Below are positions 55,914 through 64,000 of a stretch of DNA of 64,000 nt, piece after piece. Position 1 is the first letter of the stretch; each line of letters starts with the position of its first letter. The translations under genes and the position numbers were made by a program. Under the pieces are notes generated by a model. It did no database searches. It was not told the origin of the DNA and saw only the letters and a program-made list of their open reading frames with translations. The stretch is from NCBI GenBank assembly GCA_039796575.1, contig JBDKJP010000065.1, positions 16,529 to 80,528 of the forward strand. The letters run 5' to 3'. The DNA comes from UBA668 sp039796575. GTDB lineage: Bacteria; Actinomycetota; Acidimicrobiia; Acidimicrobiales; Ilumatobacteraceae.

Positions 55914-56920
55914 GCGATCTCAGCCGGCCAGTGCTCGGCGAGCAGTTCGATGCTGCGGACGCGCGCCGACAGGTCGTACGCGACCGAGGTGACCATCAGC
56001 TCGGCGGCGCCGGTGCGGTCGACCAGCGCGCGCAGTGCGGGGATGGCCGTGTCGGGCGTGCCGACGATGCGGCTGGTGGGCAGTCGTTCGGCCTCCGCGC
56101 GTTCGGGGTGCACGGCGGCGTCGCGTGGCGCGGGGAGCGGCACGAATCGGCCGGTGCGGCGGCCGAGGGCGGTGAGTCGGCCGGGCATCGCGTGCCATTC
56201 GGCATCGTCCTGCGTGTCGGCGAGGAGCACGTTGGCGGTGATGATCATGTACGGCGCTTCGAGCACCGCCGAGGGCCGGAACCCGCGGTGGTAGAGCTCA
56301 GTGGCCTGGAGTGCGCCGCCCATGTCGAAGTGGTGCGCGAACGCGAACGGCAGCCCGAGGTGCGCGGCGAGTTGCGCGCTGTAGCCGCTGGAGCCGAGCA
56401 GGAACACGGTGGGGTGGCTCGTGGCGGCGGGCGTGGCGCGGAAGTGCTGCCAGAGGCCGTCGTCGCCGCGCACGTCGCCGAGCAGGCCCATCAGGTCGAT
56501 CAGGTCGCGTGGGAAGTCGTCGGCGCCGAGCAGGTCGGCGCTGCGGCGCACGGCGGCGGCGGTGCGCTGGTCGGTGCCGGGGGCGCGGCCGATGCCGACG
56601 TCGACGCGCCCGGGGTGCAGTGCCTCGAGCAGCGCGAACTGTTCGGCCACCACGAGCGGGGCGTGGTTGGGCAGCATCACGCCGCCGGAGCCGACGTGGA
56701 TGCGTTCCGTGGAGGCGGCGAGGTGGGCCATCAGCACCGTCGGGGCGGTGCAGGCGACGCTCGGCATGTTGTGGTGCTCGGCCACCCAGAACCGGCGGAA
56801 GCCGAGTTGGTCGGCGCGCACGGCGAGGGCGGTGGTGTCGGTGAGCGCCTGGCGGCTGTCGTGGCCGTCGTTGAGCACCGACAGGTCGAGCATCGAGAGC
56901 GGGACAGCTGTCGTGGTCAC
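55874..56920 (-). CDS. LLM-class flavin-dependent oxidoreductase
   Basis: 348-aa luciferase-like monooxygenase. Typical LLM features: LSMLDLSVLNDG, RFWVAEHHNMPSVA, VGSGGVMLPNHAPLVVAEQFALLEALHPGRVDVGIGRAPGTD, and FLLGSSGYSAQLAAHLGLPFAFAHHF. This resembles the group called MsnO8-type. Uses FMNH2 or F420; cofactor not decidable here. GTG 56920 has TACCGT 7 nt upstream. Confidence 0.9.
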   Translation of the reverse strand: MTTTAVPLSMLDLSVLNDGHDSRQALTDTTALAVRADQLGFRRFWVAEHHNMPSVACTAPTVLMAHLAASTERIHVGSGGVMLPNHAPLVVAEQFALLEALHPGRVDVGIGRAPGTDQRTAAAVRRSADLLGADDFPRDLIDLMGLLGDVRGDDGLWQHFRATPAATSHPTVFLLGSSGYSAQLAAHLGLPFAFAHHFDMGGALQATELYHRGFRPSAVLEAPYMIITANVLLADTQDDAEWHAMPGRLTALGRRTGRFVPLPAPRDAAVHPERAEAERLPTSRIVGTPDTAIPALRALVDRTGAAELMVTSVAYDLSARVRSIELLAEHWPAEIAQPAGQAVTTAVT

Positions 56921-56927
56921 GGTCGCC

Positions 56928-56933
56928 ACGGTA
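56928..56933 (-). promoter_or_regulatory. putative -10 (TACCGT) of the LLM oxidoreductase
   Basis: Minus-strand TACCGT ends 7 nt before GTG 56920; no Shine-Dalgarno. Confidence 0.45.
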
Positions 56934-57001
56934 GAGGTTGCGCCTGCGTCCCGGCACAAAGGCCCTGGCGCCGGACCCACCCAGTGAGGTGAACTGTCCA
57001 C

Positions 57002-59827
57002 ATGCGAACCACCGCCTCGCCGACCCCTCGCGTCCGCGCGCGCCTGGCGTGGTGGGTGGCGTCGTACCTGGTGGTCGGCGTGGTCGTCGCCCTCCTGGAG
57101 CCCGATGTGGGGCAGGCGGCCTGGTACCCACCCGTCGCCATCGGCGTGGCGATGCTGTTCGACCTCGGCGTGCGCACGTGGCCGGTGCTCGTGCTGGCCG
57201 ACGTCGCGGTGTCGCTGGTGCAGTACGAGTTCGACGTGCCGCCGGCGTTGGTGAGCGGCGCGGTCACCGCCGTCGAGATCGTGGTGATCTTCGCCCTCCT
57301 CCGGCGGATGCGGTTCCGGCGCGGGTTCGACCGGTTCGACGACGTGGTGCTGATGGGGGTCTCCGGGGCCGTCGGCGCGCTGTCCGCCGCCAGCCTCGGC
57401 ACGTTGCTGATCCACGCCATCGGCGATCCCGACGACGCCGGCTGGTCGGTGTGGGCGGTCGGCGACCTCACCGGCTTCACCATCGTCTTCCCCGTCGTGA
57501 TGTTGGCGCTCGCCTCCCCCGGTTCCCTGCGCCGACTGTTCGACCTCCCTCGCGCGCGCTTGGTCGAGTTCGTGCTCGGCGCGGCGCTGTCGTTGACGCT
57601 GGCGTTCGCGTACTTCGTGCACGTCGACCCCTCTGCGTTCGGCGTGAGCGAGGCGGGCCCGATGCTGCTCTGCCTCCTCCCGGTGTTCTGGATCGCCGTG
57701 CGGTTCGACCTGTTCCGCACCGCGCTGTTCCTACTGGTGCTCGACATCACGGCGTCGATCGGCTTCTCCGGCCTCGGACCGCACCTGTTCGAGTCGGCCG
57801 AGAGCTCGCAGTCGCACGACATGGTCGCGGTGCAGCTGCCGATGTTCGCCATCGGGTTGGCAGCGCTCGGCGTGTCGGCCGCCGTGGCCGCGCAGCAGCG
57901 TGCACTCCTTCGCGAGCAGGCGACGCTCGACGCGAGCCCGGTGGCCATCGTGGCACTGGATCGTGGAGGCGCCGTCACGAGTTGGAACCAGGCGGCGGAG
58001 CGCATCTTCGGATACACCGCCGACGAGGCCGTCGGCCGCATCCCGCCCGCCGTGCCGCCGACGGCGCGCGCCGACTTCCAACGGCACATCGCGCACGAGC
58101 GCAGCGCCCCCGGCGATCGCACGGTGCGCTACCACCACAAGGACGGGCGCGAGATCGTGGCCCGGATGGTGACCGCGCCGCTCCACGGGCCGATGGGTGA
58201 GGAGCTCGGCGTGATCAGCGTCTTCGAGGACCTGACGAAGGTGCTCGAGATGCAGGAGTACCAGGCGCTGCTGAACACCGCCTTCGACCAGACGGCGGAG
58301 TCGATCGTGGTCACCGATCTCGAGGGACACATCATCTACGTCAACCCGGCGGCGACGGCGGTGAGCGGCTACTCCCGCGACGAGCTGATGTCGCACGAAC
58401 GTTCCTGGTTCCAGTCCGACGTGCACGGCAAGGAGATCGACGACGACATCGGTCGCACGCTGGCGCGCGGCGAGACGTGGTCGGGCGTGGTGGTCGATCG
58501 TCGCAAGAACGGTGAGCTGCTCGAGCAGCAGGCCACCATCAGCCCGGTGCGCGACGGTGAGGGCCGGCCCATCGCGTTCGTGTCGGTGCTGCACGACCTC
58601 ACGCCGCAGCGCCGCATGGAGGCCGACATCGAGCGCGACCGAGCGACGCGCACGATGATGGCGGCGATCATGGAGCGGGCGCGCAGCGAGGCGACGCTCG
58701 AGGCGACGGCGTCGTCGCTGTGCCGCTCGGTGGTGTCGGTCACCGACTTCGACGTTGCCATCGTGTTCCAGCGTCATCAGGACGGCACGTTCGAATCGAT
58801 CGGCGAGGCGGGCCCACTCGGGGCGCGTCGCGGGCGCATCATCAGCCCGGCGAACGGCGCCGCGGAGATGTCGGCCATCACCGAGCGCGGCCCGTGGTGG
58901 ACCACCCGGGCGTCACTGGTCGCGCAGTTCGACCACTGGGACGATCGGTTCTCGGCCGAGCAGATCAACGCGGTCGCGTTCGCGCCGATGCGCTGGAACC
59001 GCGACATGTTCGGCGTACTGATGCTCGCCTGTCGTTCCACCGACGATCCCGACGGCATGGAGCGGCAGTTGACGTTGGTGGGTGAGGTCGCCTCCTTCGG
59101 CGGTGTGCTCGTCGGTTCGCAGGTCGAGGCCGAACGCGAACGCGAGGGCCTGCGCGCCGGCATCCGCGAGATCATCGACCAGCACGCGTTCCATCCGGTG
59201 TTCCAGCCGTACGTCGATCTCGCCACCGGCGACGTGCGCGGCTACGAGGCCCTCACCCGGTTCGACGACGGCACGCGCCCCGACCGCAAGATCCGCGACG
59301 CGTGGCTGGCGGGTCTGGGCGTGGAGTTGGAGGCGGCCCTGGCGACGGCGGCCCTCGACACCGCCAACCGGCTGCTGCCCGACATGAGCGTGAGCGTGAA
59401 CTTCTCGCCCGACACCATCCTCGGTGGCAGGGCCGCGCAGGTCGTGCGCGACAGCGGACGTGACGTGGTGATCGAGGTCACCGAGCACATGCCCATCGAC
59501 GACTACCCCACCCTGCGCGCCGCGCTGCTCGCCTGCGGGAAGGTGAAGGTGTCGGTCGACGACGCGGGCGCGGGGTTCTCGAGCCTGCGGCACATCCTCG
59601 AGCTCGAGCCCGACGTGGTGAAGCTCGACATCGCGCTCATCCGTGGCATCGATCACGATCCGGCTCGCCAGGCGTTGGCCGCGGGGCTCAGCCACTACGC
59701 CCGCGACACCGGCACGCTGTTGATCGCCGAGGGCGTCGAGACCGAGGCCGAAGCCGACGCCGTGCGACGGCTGGGCGTCCACTGGGGACAGGGTTACTAC
59801 TTCGGTCGACCGACACGGATTGGATAG
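57002..59827 (+). CDS. MASE1-PAS-PAS-GAF-EAL cyclic-di-GMP phosphodiesterase
   Basis: 941-aa membrane signalling protein. MASE1-like sensor with about eight TM helices (1-300), PAS (about 305-410: ASPVAIVALDRGGAVTSWNQAAERIFGY), a second PAS (about 425-545), a GAF-like region (about 560-705), and an EAL domain (about 715-935). The EAL catalytic set is present: GYEALTRF, SVNFSP, VIEVTEH, SVDDAGAGFSSL, VKLD, AEGVET, QGYYFGRP. No GGDEF domain, so it is predicted to degrade rather than make c-di-GMP. The DDFGTGYSSL loop reads DDAGAGFSSL. Confidence 0.9.
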   Translation: MRTTASPTPRVRARLAWWVASYLVVGVVVALLEPDVGQAAWYPPVAIGVAMLFDLGVRTWPVLVLADVAVSLVQYEFDVPPALVSGAVTAVEIVVIFALLRRMRFRRGFDRFDDVVLMGVSGAVGALSAASLGTLLIHAIGDPDDAGWSVWAVGDLTGFTIVFPVVMLALASPGSLRRLFDLPRARLVEFVLGAALSLTLAFAYFVHVDPSAFGVSEAGPMLLCLLPVFWIAVRFDLFRTALFLLVLDITASIGFSGLGPHLFESAESSQSHDMVAVQLPMFAIGLAALGVSAAVAAQQRALLREQATLDASPVAIVALDRGGAVTSWNQAAERIFGYTADEAVGRIPPAVPPTARADFQRHIAHERSAPGDRTVRYHHKDGREIVARMVTAPLHGPMGEELGVISVFEDLTKVLEMQEYQALLNTAFDQTAESIVVTDLEGHIIYVNPAATAVSGYSRDELMSHERSWFQSDVHGKEIDDDIGRTLARGETWSGVVVDRRKNGELLEQQATISPVRDGEGRPIAFVSVLHDLTPQRRMEADIERDRATRTMMAAIMERARSEATLEATASSLCRSVVSVTDFDVAIVFQRHQDGTFESIGEAGPLGARRGRIISPANGAAEMSAITERGPWWTTRASLVAQFDHWDDRFSAEQINAVAFAPMRWNRDMFGVLMLACRSTDDPDGMERQLTLVGEVASFGGVLVGSQVEAEREREGLRAGIREIIDQHAFHPVFQPYVDLATGDVRGYEALTRFDDGTRPDRKIRDAWLAGLGVELEAALATAALDTANRLLPDMSVSVNFSPDTILGGRAAQVVRDSGRDVVIEVTEHMPIDDYPTLRAALLACGKVKVSVDDAGAGFSSLRHILELEPDVVKLDIALIRGIDHDPARQALAAGLSHYARDTGTLLIAEGVETEAEADAVRRLGVHWGQGYYFGRPTRIG

Positions 59828-59977
59828 TCGACCACGGTCCTACGCCGTTGGTCGCCATCACGGGATTTCTTGCTCACACAGATCAAGATCCGCCCCCACC
59901 ACCAAACCAAAGCTGTGGTGGTGACGTGTCACGAACAGCATGCGTCTCCCGGATGCTGAGACTGGAGCAACCAGATC
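59828..59977 (+). other. 150-nt leader region of the Gly-rich protein gene
   Basis: Contains CCACCAC/GTGGTGG (7-bp stem within CCCCCACCACCAAACC...GTGGTGGTG) and CTGG/CCAG around the AGCAA next to the likely ribosome site. Checked for a c-di-GMP riboswitch because the neighbour is an EAL protein; the conserved core was not found. Confidence 0.4.
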
Positions 59978-60418
59978 ATGAGCAAGCAGAAGCTCACCCG
60001 TACGGCGCTCGGCGTCGCTGCGGCCGGCCTCGGACTGTTCGCACTCGTCGTCGGTGTGGCCGACGCGAAGGGCGGCGGTGGCGGCGGCGGTGGCGGTGGC
60101 GGCGATGCCAAGCAGGGTTCGTACGTCCTCGGGAACTGCACCGACGGGGCCACCGGCTTCTTCGGCTACAACAAGAGCGGCGACCGCGTCACCTACATGG
60201 TGGGTGCCTCGGCCGACAGCACGGGTGCCGCCTGGACCGTCACGGTCTCCGACGACCTCGCGGGCACGGTGTACTCCGGCCCCAACGGCTCGATCGGGAC
60301 CGACTGGTCCATCCTCGGCAACTTCACCGCTCCGAAGGGCAACAACACGTTGTCGGTCACCATGGTGTCCGACAACGGCGTCGACAGTTGCTCTGCCTCG
60401 CTGGCGTTCAAGGTCTGA
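59978..60418 (+). CDS. secreted Gly-rich small protein
   Basis: 146-aa protein: signal peptide (KLTRTALGVAAAGLGLFALVVGVADA), an 11-residue Gly run (GGC/GGT codons), then a beta-rich domain of about 100 residues with two Cys (GNCTDGATG near residue 53 and DSCSASLAF at the end) that may form a disulfide. No family recognised. ATG follows TGGAG at 12-nt distance. Confidence 0.68.
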   Translation: MSKQKLTRTALGVAAAGLGLFALVVGVADAKGGGGGGGGGGGDAKQGSYVLGNCTDGATGFFGYNKSGDRVTYMVGASADSTGAAWTVTVSDDLAGTVYSGPNGSIGTDWSILGNFTAPKGNNTLSVTMVSDNGVDSCSASLAFKV

Positions 60419-60442
60419 CCCTCTCGCCACGGCGCGCGCCGG

Positions 60443-60475
60443 GGCCTGCTCCATCGTTGGGGGTGTGGAGCGGCC
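60443..60475 (+). terminator. hairpin terminator after the Gly-rich protein gene
   Basis: GGCC-t-GCTCCA (60443-60453) pairs with TGGAGC-GGCC (60466-60475), followed 15 nt later by GCGTTTTC. It lies 25 nt past the stop. Confidence 0.5.
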
Positions 60476-60549
60476 TCGGCGCTCCGCGTTTTCGGCCGGC
60501 GCGCGGTCGGTCGCGCCGTCGGTCGCTCGGGGGCCCTCGCGTCGGCAAC

Positions 60550-60585
60550 TACATTGCGTCCAACGTTCCCGCGTGGACGTTCCCG
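60550..60585 (+). promoter_or_regulatory. putative -10 and direct repeats upstream of the holin-like gene
   Basis: TACATT (60550-60555) is a possible -10. Two ACGTTCCCG repeats (60563-60571, 60577-60585; 14-nt period) follow, then GAAGGAG before the ATG at 60603. The repeats would lie in the 5' leader or act as an operator. Confidence 0.3.
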
Positions 60586-60602
60586 AGTGAAGGAGACAAC
60601 GC

Positions 60603-60998
60603 ATGGTGCGGTTCCTGGTGTCGACGGTCATCGCCATCCTGGCCAGCGCGATCGGCCTCATCGTTGCGGCGGCCATCCTCGACGACATGTCCATCAACGG
60701 CACGGCGTTCATCACCGCCGTCATCATCTTCACGGTGGTCACCGCGCTCGCCGGCCCGTTCATCGCGAAGGTGGCCATGAAGAACGACTCCGCGCTGCTC
60801 GGTGCGGTGGCGTTGGTGTCGACGCTCGTCGGGCTCATCGTCACCCACCTGGTGACCGACGGGTTGAGCATCACCGGCCTCACGACGTGGATCCTCGCTG
60901 CGGTCATCGTGTGGCTGGCCGGTCTGCTGGCGGCGCTCATCATCCCGCTCATCCTCGTGAAGATGGGCGTGCAGGCCGCGCGGGCCAACCGCCAGTGA
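60603..60998 (+). CDS. four-TM phage-holin-4-like membrane protein
   Basis: 131-aa protein with four hydrophobic helices (about 4-25, 35-55, 65-85, 95-118), matching the mycobacterial-type Phage_holin_4_2/PF04020 pattern found as ordinary chromosomal membrane proteins. Despite the family name there are no phage genes nearby. Overlaps the next small ORF by GTGA. ATG 60603 follows AAGGAG. Confidence 0.75.
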   Translation: MVRFLVSTVIAILASAIGLIVAAAILDDMSINGTAFITAVIIFTVVTALAGPFIAKVAMKNDSALLGAVALVSTLVGLIVTHLVTDGLSITGLTTWILAAVIVWLAGLLAALIIPLILVKMGVQAARANRQ

Positions 60999-61156
60999 CC
61001 TCGGTGAGTGCGGCGGCACCGGGTGCCACATCAGCACCGGTGCCCACCGCGTGCGAGTCGTGCGGCACGCCACAGGCACTTTCGTGGGCCACACCGCAGG
61101 GCCCGGCCCGGCTGTGCCCACCGTGTGCGGCACTGCACGGCGTCGGCTGCCCGTAG
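60995..61156 (+). CDS. small zinc-ribbon-like ORF coupled to the holin-like gene
   Basis: 53-aa frame starting with GTG at 60995 (GTGA overlap with the preceding stop). It contains two CxxC pairs (CESCG near residue 20 and LCPPC near residue 43) typical of a small zinc ribbon, preceded by an Ala/Pro-rich N-terminus. No recognisable family. Confidence 0.5.
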   Translation: MTSVSAAAPGATSAPVPTACESCGTPQALSWATPQGPARLCPPCAALHGVGCP

Positions 61157-61385
61157 CGTCACCCACCGCGCGCCACACCCCCGCGTTGTGTCGGCCGGCT
61201 GACGTTCTCGGCGTCGCGTGGGCGACGGACGCCACCTCGTGCATCCGGCACGATGACGGTGCAAGGCGATCCCCCCGAACGGCTGCCGCAAGGCGCCGCT
61301 CGACCGCCCTCGCACCGGATCGCGGGAGTCGGTGCGGGGGCGGTCGTCGCCGTTTTCGGTAGCACTTGGGGTGCGCCGCGTCGGC

Positions 61386-62219
61386 ATGGCAGAGTCAGCG
61401 GCCGTGCCCCGACCCCGCCCGATCACCGTCGCCTCGATCAACGTGAACGGGTTGCGTGCCGCCATCCCCAACGGCATGCCCGGCTGGTGGGCACAGCGTC
61501 GTCCCGACGTGGTGGCCATGCAGGAGGTGCGTGCACCGCACGACCTGGTGGCGGGGTTGGTGGAGCAGGCCGCCGGGGCGCCGTGGCACGTGCAGCACTG
61601 CGAGTGCGGCACGAAGGGTCGCGCCGGCGTGGCGGTGGCCAGCCTGCAACCGTCGGAGCCGGGCGAGGTGCTCGAGGGCGCGTTCGACGGCAGTGGTCGT
61701 TGGGTGGAGGCCACGTTGCCCACGGCCGACGGCGGGGGTTTCACGGTGGTGTCGACGTACGTGCACACCGGTGACGCCGACGATGCCGAGCGGATGCGCG
61801 AGAAGCTCGCATTCCTGGATGCGATGGCGGCGCGGATGCGCGCATTGCGCGATGCGGGTCGGCACGTGGTGGTGACGGGTGACCTGAATGTGGGTCATCG
61901 CGAGCTCGACATCAAGAACTGGAAGGGCAACCTGAAGAAGGCCGGTTTCCTGCCCGAGGAGCGCGCCTGGTTCGACCGGGTGCTGGCCGACGGGTGGGTC
62001 GACGTCGGCCGGGCGCACGCCGGTGAGGTGGCGGGCCCGTACACGTGGTGGTCGTGGCGTGGCAAGGCGTTCGACATCGATTCGGGGTGGCGCATCGACT
62101 ACCAGATCGCGTCGCCCGAGCTGGCCGCCACGGTCGAGGCCGTCGCGGTCGATCGCGCACCCACGTATGCCGAACGGTGGAGCGATCACGCGCCGGTGGT
62201 GGTCACCTATCGCGTCTGA
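61386..62219 (+). CDS. xth: exodeoxyribonuclease III (AP endonuclease family)
   Basis: 277-aa Mg-dependent DNA repair nuclease of the EEP superfamily. ITVASINVNGLRAA (Asn), VVAMQEVRAP (catalytic Glu), the VVSTYVHTGD region with catalytic Tyr, TGDLNVGHRELDIKN (Asp/Asn) and the C-terminal RWSDHAPVVV (Asp-His) are all intact. Acts in base-excision repair; with ung at 886 the window encodes two BER steps, though the genes are unlinked. ATG 61386 chosen; an in-frame GTG at 61371 exists. Confidence 0.92.
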   Translation: MAESAAVPRPRPITVASINVNGLRAAIPNGMPGWWAQRRPDVVAMQEVRAPHDLVAGLVEQAAGAPWHVQHCECGTKGRAGVAVASLQPSEPGEVLEGAFDGSGRWVEATLPTADGGGFTVVSTYVHTGDADDAERMREKLAFLDAMAARMRALRDAGRHVVVTGDLNVGHRELDIKNWKGNLKKAGFLPEERAWFDRVLADGWVDVGRAHAGEVAGPYTWWSWRGKAFDIDSGWRIDYQIASPELAATVEAVAVDRAPTYAERWSDHAPVVVTYRV

Positions 62220-62250
62220 CGAATGGGTGCACAGATCCACACAGGTGGTG

Positions 62251-62256
62251 TACCGT
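62251..62256 (+). promoter_or_regulatory. putative -10 (TACCGT)
   Basis: TACCGT ends 6 nt before GTG 62263; TGCACA about 17 nt upstream is a weak -35. Fixes the start of the next gene. Confidence 0.45.
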
Positions 62257-62262
62257 CACGAC

Positions 62263-62649
62263 GTGCTCCAGCAGTCGACGTCGCTCGTCACCCGTGCCGA
62301 CCTCGCCGCCGCGCTCGACGACATCGCGCACGCCGATCGCAACGTGGCCCGCGCCCTCACGGTGTGCGAGGCGTGGGAGCCCGGGTACGTGGCCGCGCTG
62401 GTGCAGCGCGCCGAGCTGCTCGCGCAGCACGACGCCGACAACGACGCGGCGCTGCGCGACCGTGCGCTGTCGGCGATCGACCGGGCCATCCGCACCGACA
62501 ACCCGTTCCAGCGGGTCACCCGGTCGGGCGTGCAGCCCACCGACGAGGCCATCGACGACATCCTCGCCATCCTGCGCCAGCAGGCGAGGTTCCATCGCTC
62601 GGCGGGCGATCTCGAGCGGCGCACCATCGGCCGCACCCCGCCGGCCTGA
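62263..62649 (+). CDS. conserved hypothetical helical protein
   Basis: 128-aa soluble helical protein (SLVTRADLAAALDDIAHADRNVARALTVCEAWEPGYVAALVQRAELLAQHD...), with no motif recognised. GTG 62263 is favoured by the TACCGT hexamer; GTG 62245/62248 would precede the predicted transcript start. Convergent with the thioesterase gene, 4 nt apart. Confidence 0.55.
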   Translation: MLQQSTSLVTRADLAAALDDIAHADRNVARALTVCEAWEPGYVAALVQRAELLAQHDADNDAALRDRALSAIDRAIRTDNPFQRVTRSGVQPTDEAIDDILAILRQQARFHRSAGDLERRTIGRTPPA

Positions 62650-62653
62650 CGGC

Positions 62654-63334
62654 TCAGCCGCCCGCCAGCATCACCTCGCGCGGGATGGTGATGAACGTCG
62701 CCTTCGAGCGCACGAGCACCTTGCCCTCGTGCAGCACCTCGCCGGTCATGTACAACTTGCGACCGTCGCGGTGGTCGAGGCGCACGCGGCACTCGATGGG
62801 CACGCCCACCGGCACGCCGGCCTCGTAGCGCACCGACAGCTCGCCGGTGAACGCCGACTCGCGCACGAGACTGAGCACGAAGCCGTAGACGTCGTCGAAC
62901 AGTGCGGCCACGATGCCGCCGTGGCTGCGGCCGGGCGCGCCCTCGTGGGCGGACCGCAGGGTGCACCGGGCCACGATCTCATCGCCCTCACGGTGCACGC
63001 GGATGTCGAGGCCCCACGGGCTGCTGCGGCCGGAGACGGGCCGTTCGTCGTAGCTGGTGAGCTCGTCGCCGTCGGCGGGCGCCTCGGCGTTGTCGTACAC
63101 CGTCGGCCGGTGGCGCGAACGACGTTCGCCGTGCTGGAGCTCGGCCGTGAGCTGGTCGAGCGTGGTGCTGACGCGGTCGATGAGCTCGACGTCGGCGTGG
63201 TGGCCGACGAGTGCGTGTCCGAGGTCGCGCACGGCCTTGCCGGCCCATGCCCGGGCGTCGGCCTCGCGGTCGGGGGTGTCGGCCTGGTCGACGTGGAGCA
63301 GCGGGTCGAGGTGTGCGTGCGGGGTGTCACTCAT
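62654..63334 (-). CDS. hotdog-fold thioesterase (PaaI/THEM4-like)
   Basis: 226-aa protein. The N-terminal 90 residues are helical (VELIDRVSTTLDQLTAELQHGE); the C-terminal hotdog domain carries SHGGIVAALFDDVYGFVLSLV, where the Gly-Gly and Asp pattern is that of PaaI-type acyl-CoA thioesterases, and VPVGVPIECRVRL. ATG 63334 has TACGTT 8 nt upstream. Substrate unknown; next to a TetR-type regulator. Confidence 0.85.
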   Translation of the reverse strand: MSDTPHAHLDPLLHVDQADTPDREADARAWAGKAVRDLGHALVGHHADVELIDRVSTTLDQLTAELQHGERRSRHRPTVYDNAEAPADGDELTSYDERPVSGRSSPWGLDIRVHREGDEIVARCTLRSAHEGAPGRSHGGIVAALFDDVYGFVLSLVRESAFTGELSVRYEAGVPVGVPIECRVRLDHRDGRKLYMTGEVLHEGKVLVRSKATFITIPREVMLAGG

Positions 63335-63342
63335 CCGCGGTC

Positions 63343-63348
63343 AACGTA
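63343..63348 (-). promoter_or_regulatory. putative -10 (TACGTT) of the thioesterase gene
   Basis: Minus-strand TACGTT ends 8 nt before ATG 63334; the same hexamer precedes thiolase and the 34747 gene. Confidence 0.45.
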
Positions 63349-63386
63349 GATCGCACACATCGGCGGCGACGACTCCGCGGGCGGCG

Positions 63387-64000
63387 TCAGCGGCTGAGTG
63401 CGTCGCGGATGAGGGTGTGCAGCTGCTGCCGAGTGCGGTCGAATTCGTCCTGCAACCCCGTGCGCTGCATCGGCAGGAACATGCCGCCGTTCCACGAGAG
63501 CATGCCGAGCGTGATCCATCCGATGATGGCGGCGGTCTGCCACTCCTGCATCTCGTCGGCGAAGCCGCGCCCACCGCTGAGTTCGGACCGCGTTGCGACG
63601 AGCACCCGGTGCAGCGCCGCGAAGTTGCGCTGCCCGGCATCGGCCATGCGCACCTGCTGCTGTTCGGACACGGCACCACGGCCGACGGCGATGTCGGGGT
63701 ACGTGATCGCCGCGGCGAGACCCGGCTGGTCGCCGCCCCACTGCACCTGGAACTCGATCAACGCCTCGAGGGTGGCCGCTGGCGACACGCCGTCGTCGAT
63801 GCGGTTCGCCAGCTCGACCGCTCGGGCGGAGTGCCGTTCGTAGGCGACCGTGACCGCCTCGGCGATGAGGCCGTCGCGCCCGCCGAAGTGGTAGTTCACC
63901 AACGCCTTGGAGATGCCGAGCTCGGCACAGATCTCCTGCGGTTGCACGCCGACGGGCCCGAACTTGGCGAGGTGCTCGATGGCCGTGGTGACCAGCGCGT
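63387..64000 (-). CDS. TetR-family transcriptional regulator (5' end outside window)
   Basis: At least 203 residues are visible, reading from the window edge through ALVTTAIEHLAKFGPVGVQPQEICAELGISKALVNYHFGGRDGLIAEAV, the recognition part of the TetR helix-turn-helix. The all-helical ligand domain follows (EALIEFQVQWGGDQPGLAAAITYPD...). The first few residues lie beyond 64000. It lies immediately upstream of the thioesterase gene on the same strand and may control it; ligand unknown. Confidence 0.88.
   Translation of the reverse strand, partial: ALVTTAIEHLAKFGPVGVQPQEICAELGISKALVNYHFGGRDGLIAEAVTVAYERHSARAVELANRIDDGVSPAATLEALIEFQVQWGGDQPGLAAAITYPDIAVGRGAVSEQQQVRMADAGQRNFAALHRVLVATRSELSGGRGFADEMQEWQTAAIIGWITLGMLSWNGGMFLPMQRTGLQDEFDRTRQQLHTLIRDALSR

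Noticed and set aside
59828..59977. Possible c-di-GMP riboswitch next to an EAL gene
   Set aside because: The conserved GEMM core (CACGCA-AGGGCAAACC and GGGACGCAAAGCC) is not present; only simple stems are seen.
60603..60998. Holin as evidence of a prophage
   Set aside because: No phage structural, lysin or integrase genes nearby; this membrane family is common on actinobacterial chromosomes.

Overview
The window is 64 kb of high-GC (about 70%), gene-dense chromosome. It looks actinobacterial, most likely an Acidimicrobiia/Ilumatobacter-like lineage (inference). The reasons are a mycothione reductase, an alkaline-type RskA/ECF sigma pair, MprAB-like and NarXL-like two-component systems, many GTG starts, 4-bp ATGA/GTGA gene overlaps, a VanY-type peptidase with VDTR repeats, and frequent -10-like hexamers 6-8 nt upstream of start codons that lack a Shine-Dalgarno (leaderless mRNAs). 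I see no tRNA, rRNA, insertion sequence, prophage or CRISPR array; it reads as core chromosome.

Layout. 1-1551: tail of an unknown gene, a secreted poly-Asp/Ser protein, ung. 1552-8379 (minus): a three-gene branched-chain-amide-type ABC transporter operon built of fusions: LivH-LivM, then MFS-LivF-LivG, then a substrate-binding protein. 8398-17823: GNAT, LytR_C lipoprotein, YihY, VOC, SRPBCC, a secreted VanY-like peptidase with VDTR repeats, GH3 beta-glucosidase, carotenoid oxygenase. 17900-20821: sensor kinase, response regulator and a small secreted protein separated by a 16-bp hairpin. 20919-27970: mycothione reductase, superoxide dismutase plus a coupled Cys-rich protein (redox block), membrane protein, acyl-CoA dehydrogenase, acetyltransferase, anti-sigma/sigma pair. 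28121-31875: divergent glgC and glgA (glycogen) and an EVE protein. 31937-33935: FMN riboswitch followed by ribE-ribB-ribH. 33992-35571: Crp/Fnr regulator preceded by a possible 15-codon leader peptide. 35576-40845: LysM protein, thiolase, large hybrid histidine kinase. 40907-47208: ferredoxin, SHOCT protein, YihY-like protein, DUF2252 protein, HerA-like ATPase, MscS channel, universal stress protein. 47320-52563: SNF2 helicase with a coupled small basic protein, zinc alcohol dehydrogenase, conserved basic protein. 52646-59827: NarX/NarL-like pair, small genes, LLM oxidoreductase, MASE1-PAS-PAS-GAF-EAL phosphodiesterase. 59978-64000: Gly-rich secreted protein, holin-like membrane protein with a coupled zinc-ribbon ORF, exonuclease III, hotdog thioesterase, TetR regulator (truncated by the window end).

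The most notable items are the MFS-LivF-LivG fusion, the consistent promoter geometry that predicts leaderless transcripts and fixes several start codons, a putative leaderless leader peptide overlapping the Crp/Fnr gene, and a family of intergenic hairpin repeats placed just after stop codons (two ~80-nt copies near-identical at 23672 and 36158). All functions are inferred from motifs read by eye; no database search was possible.
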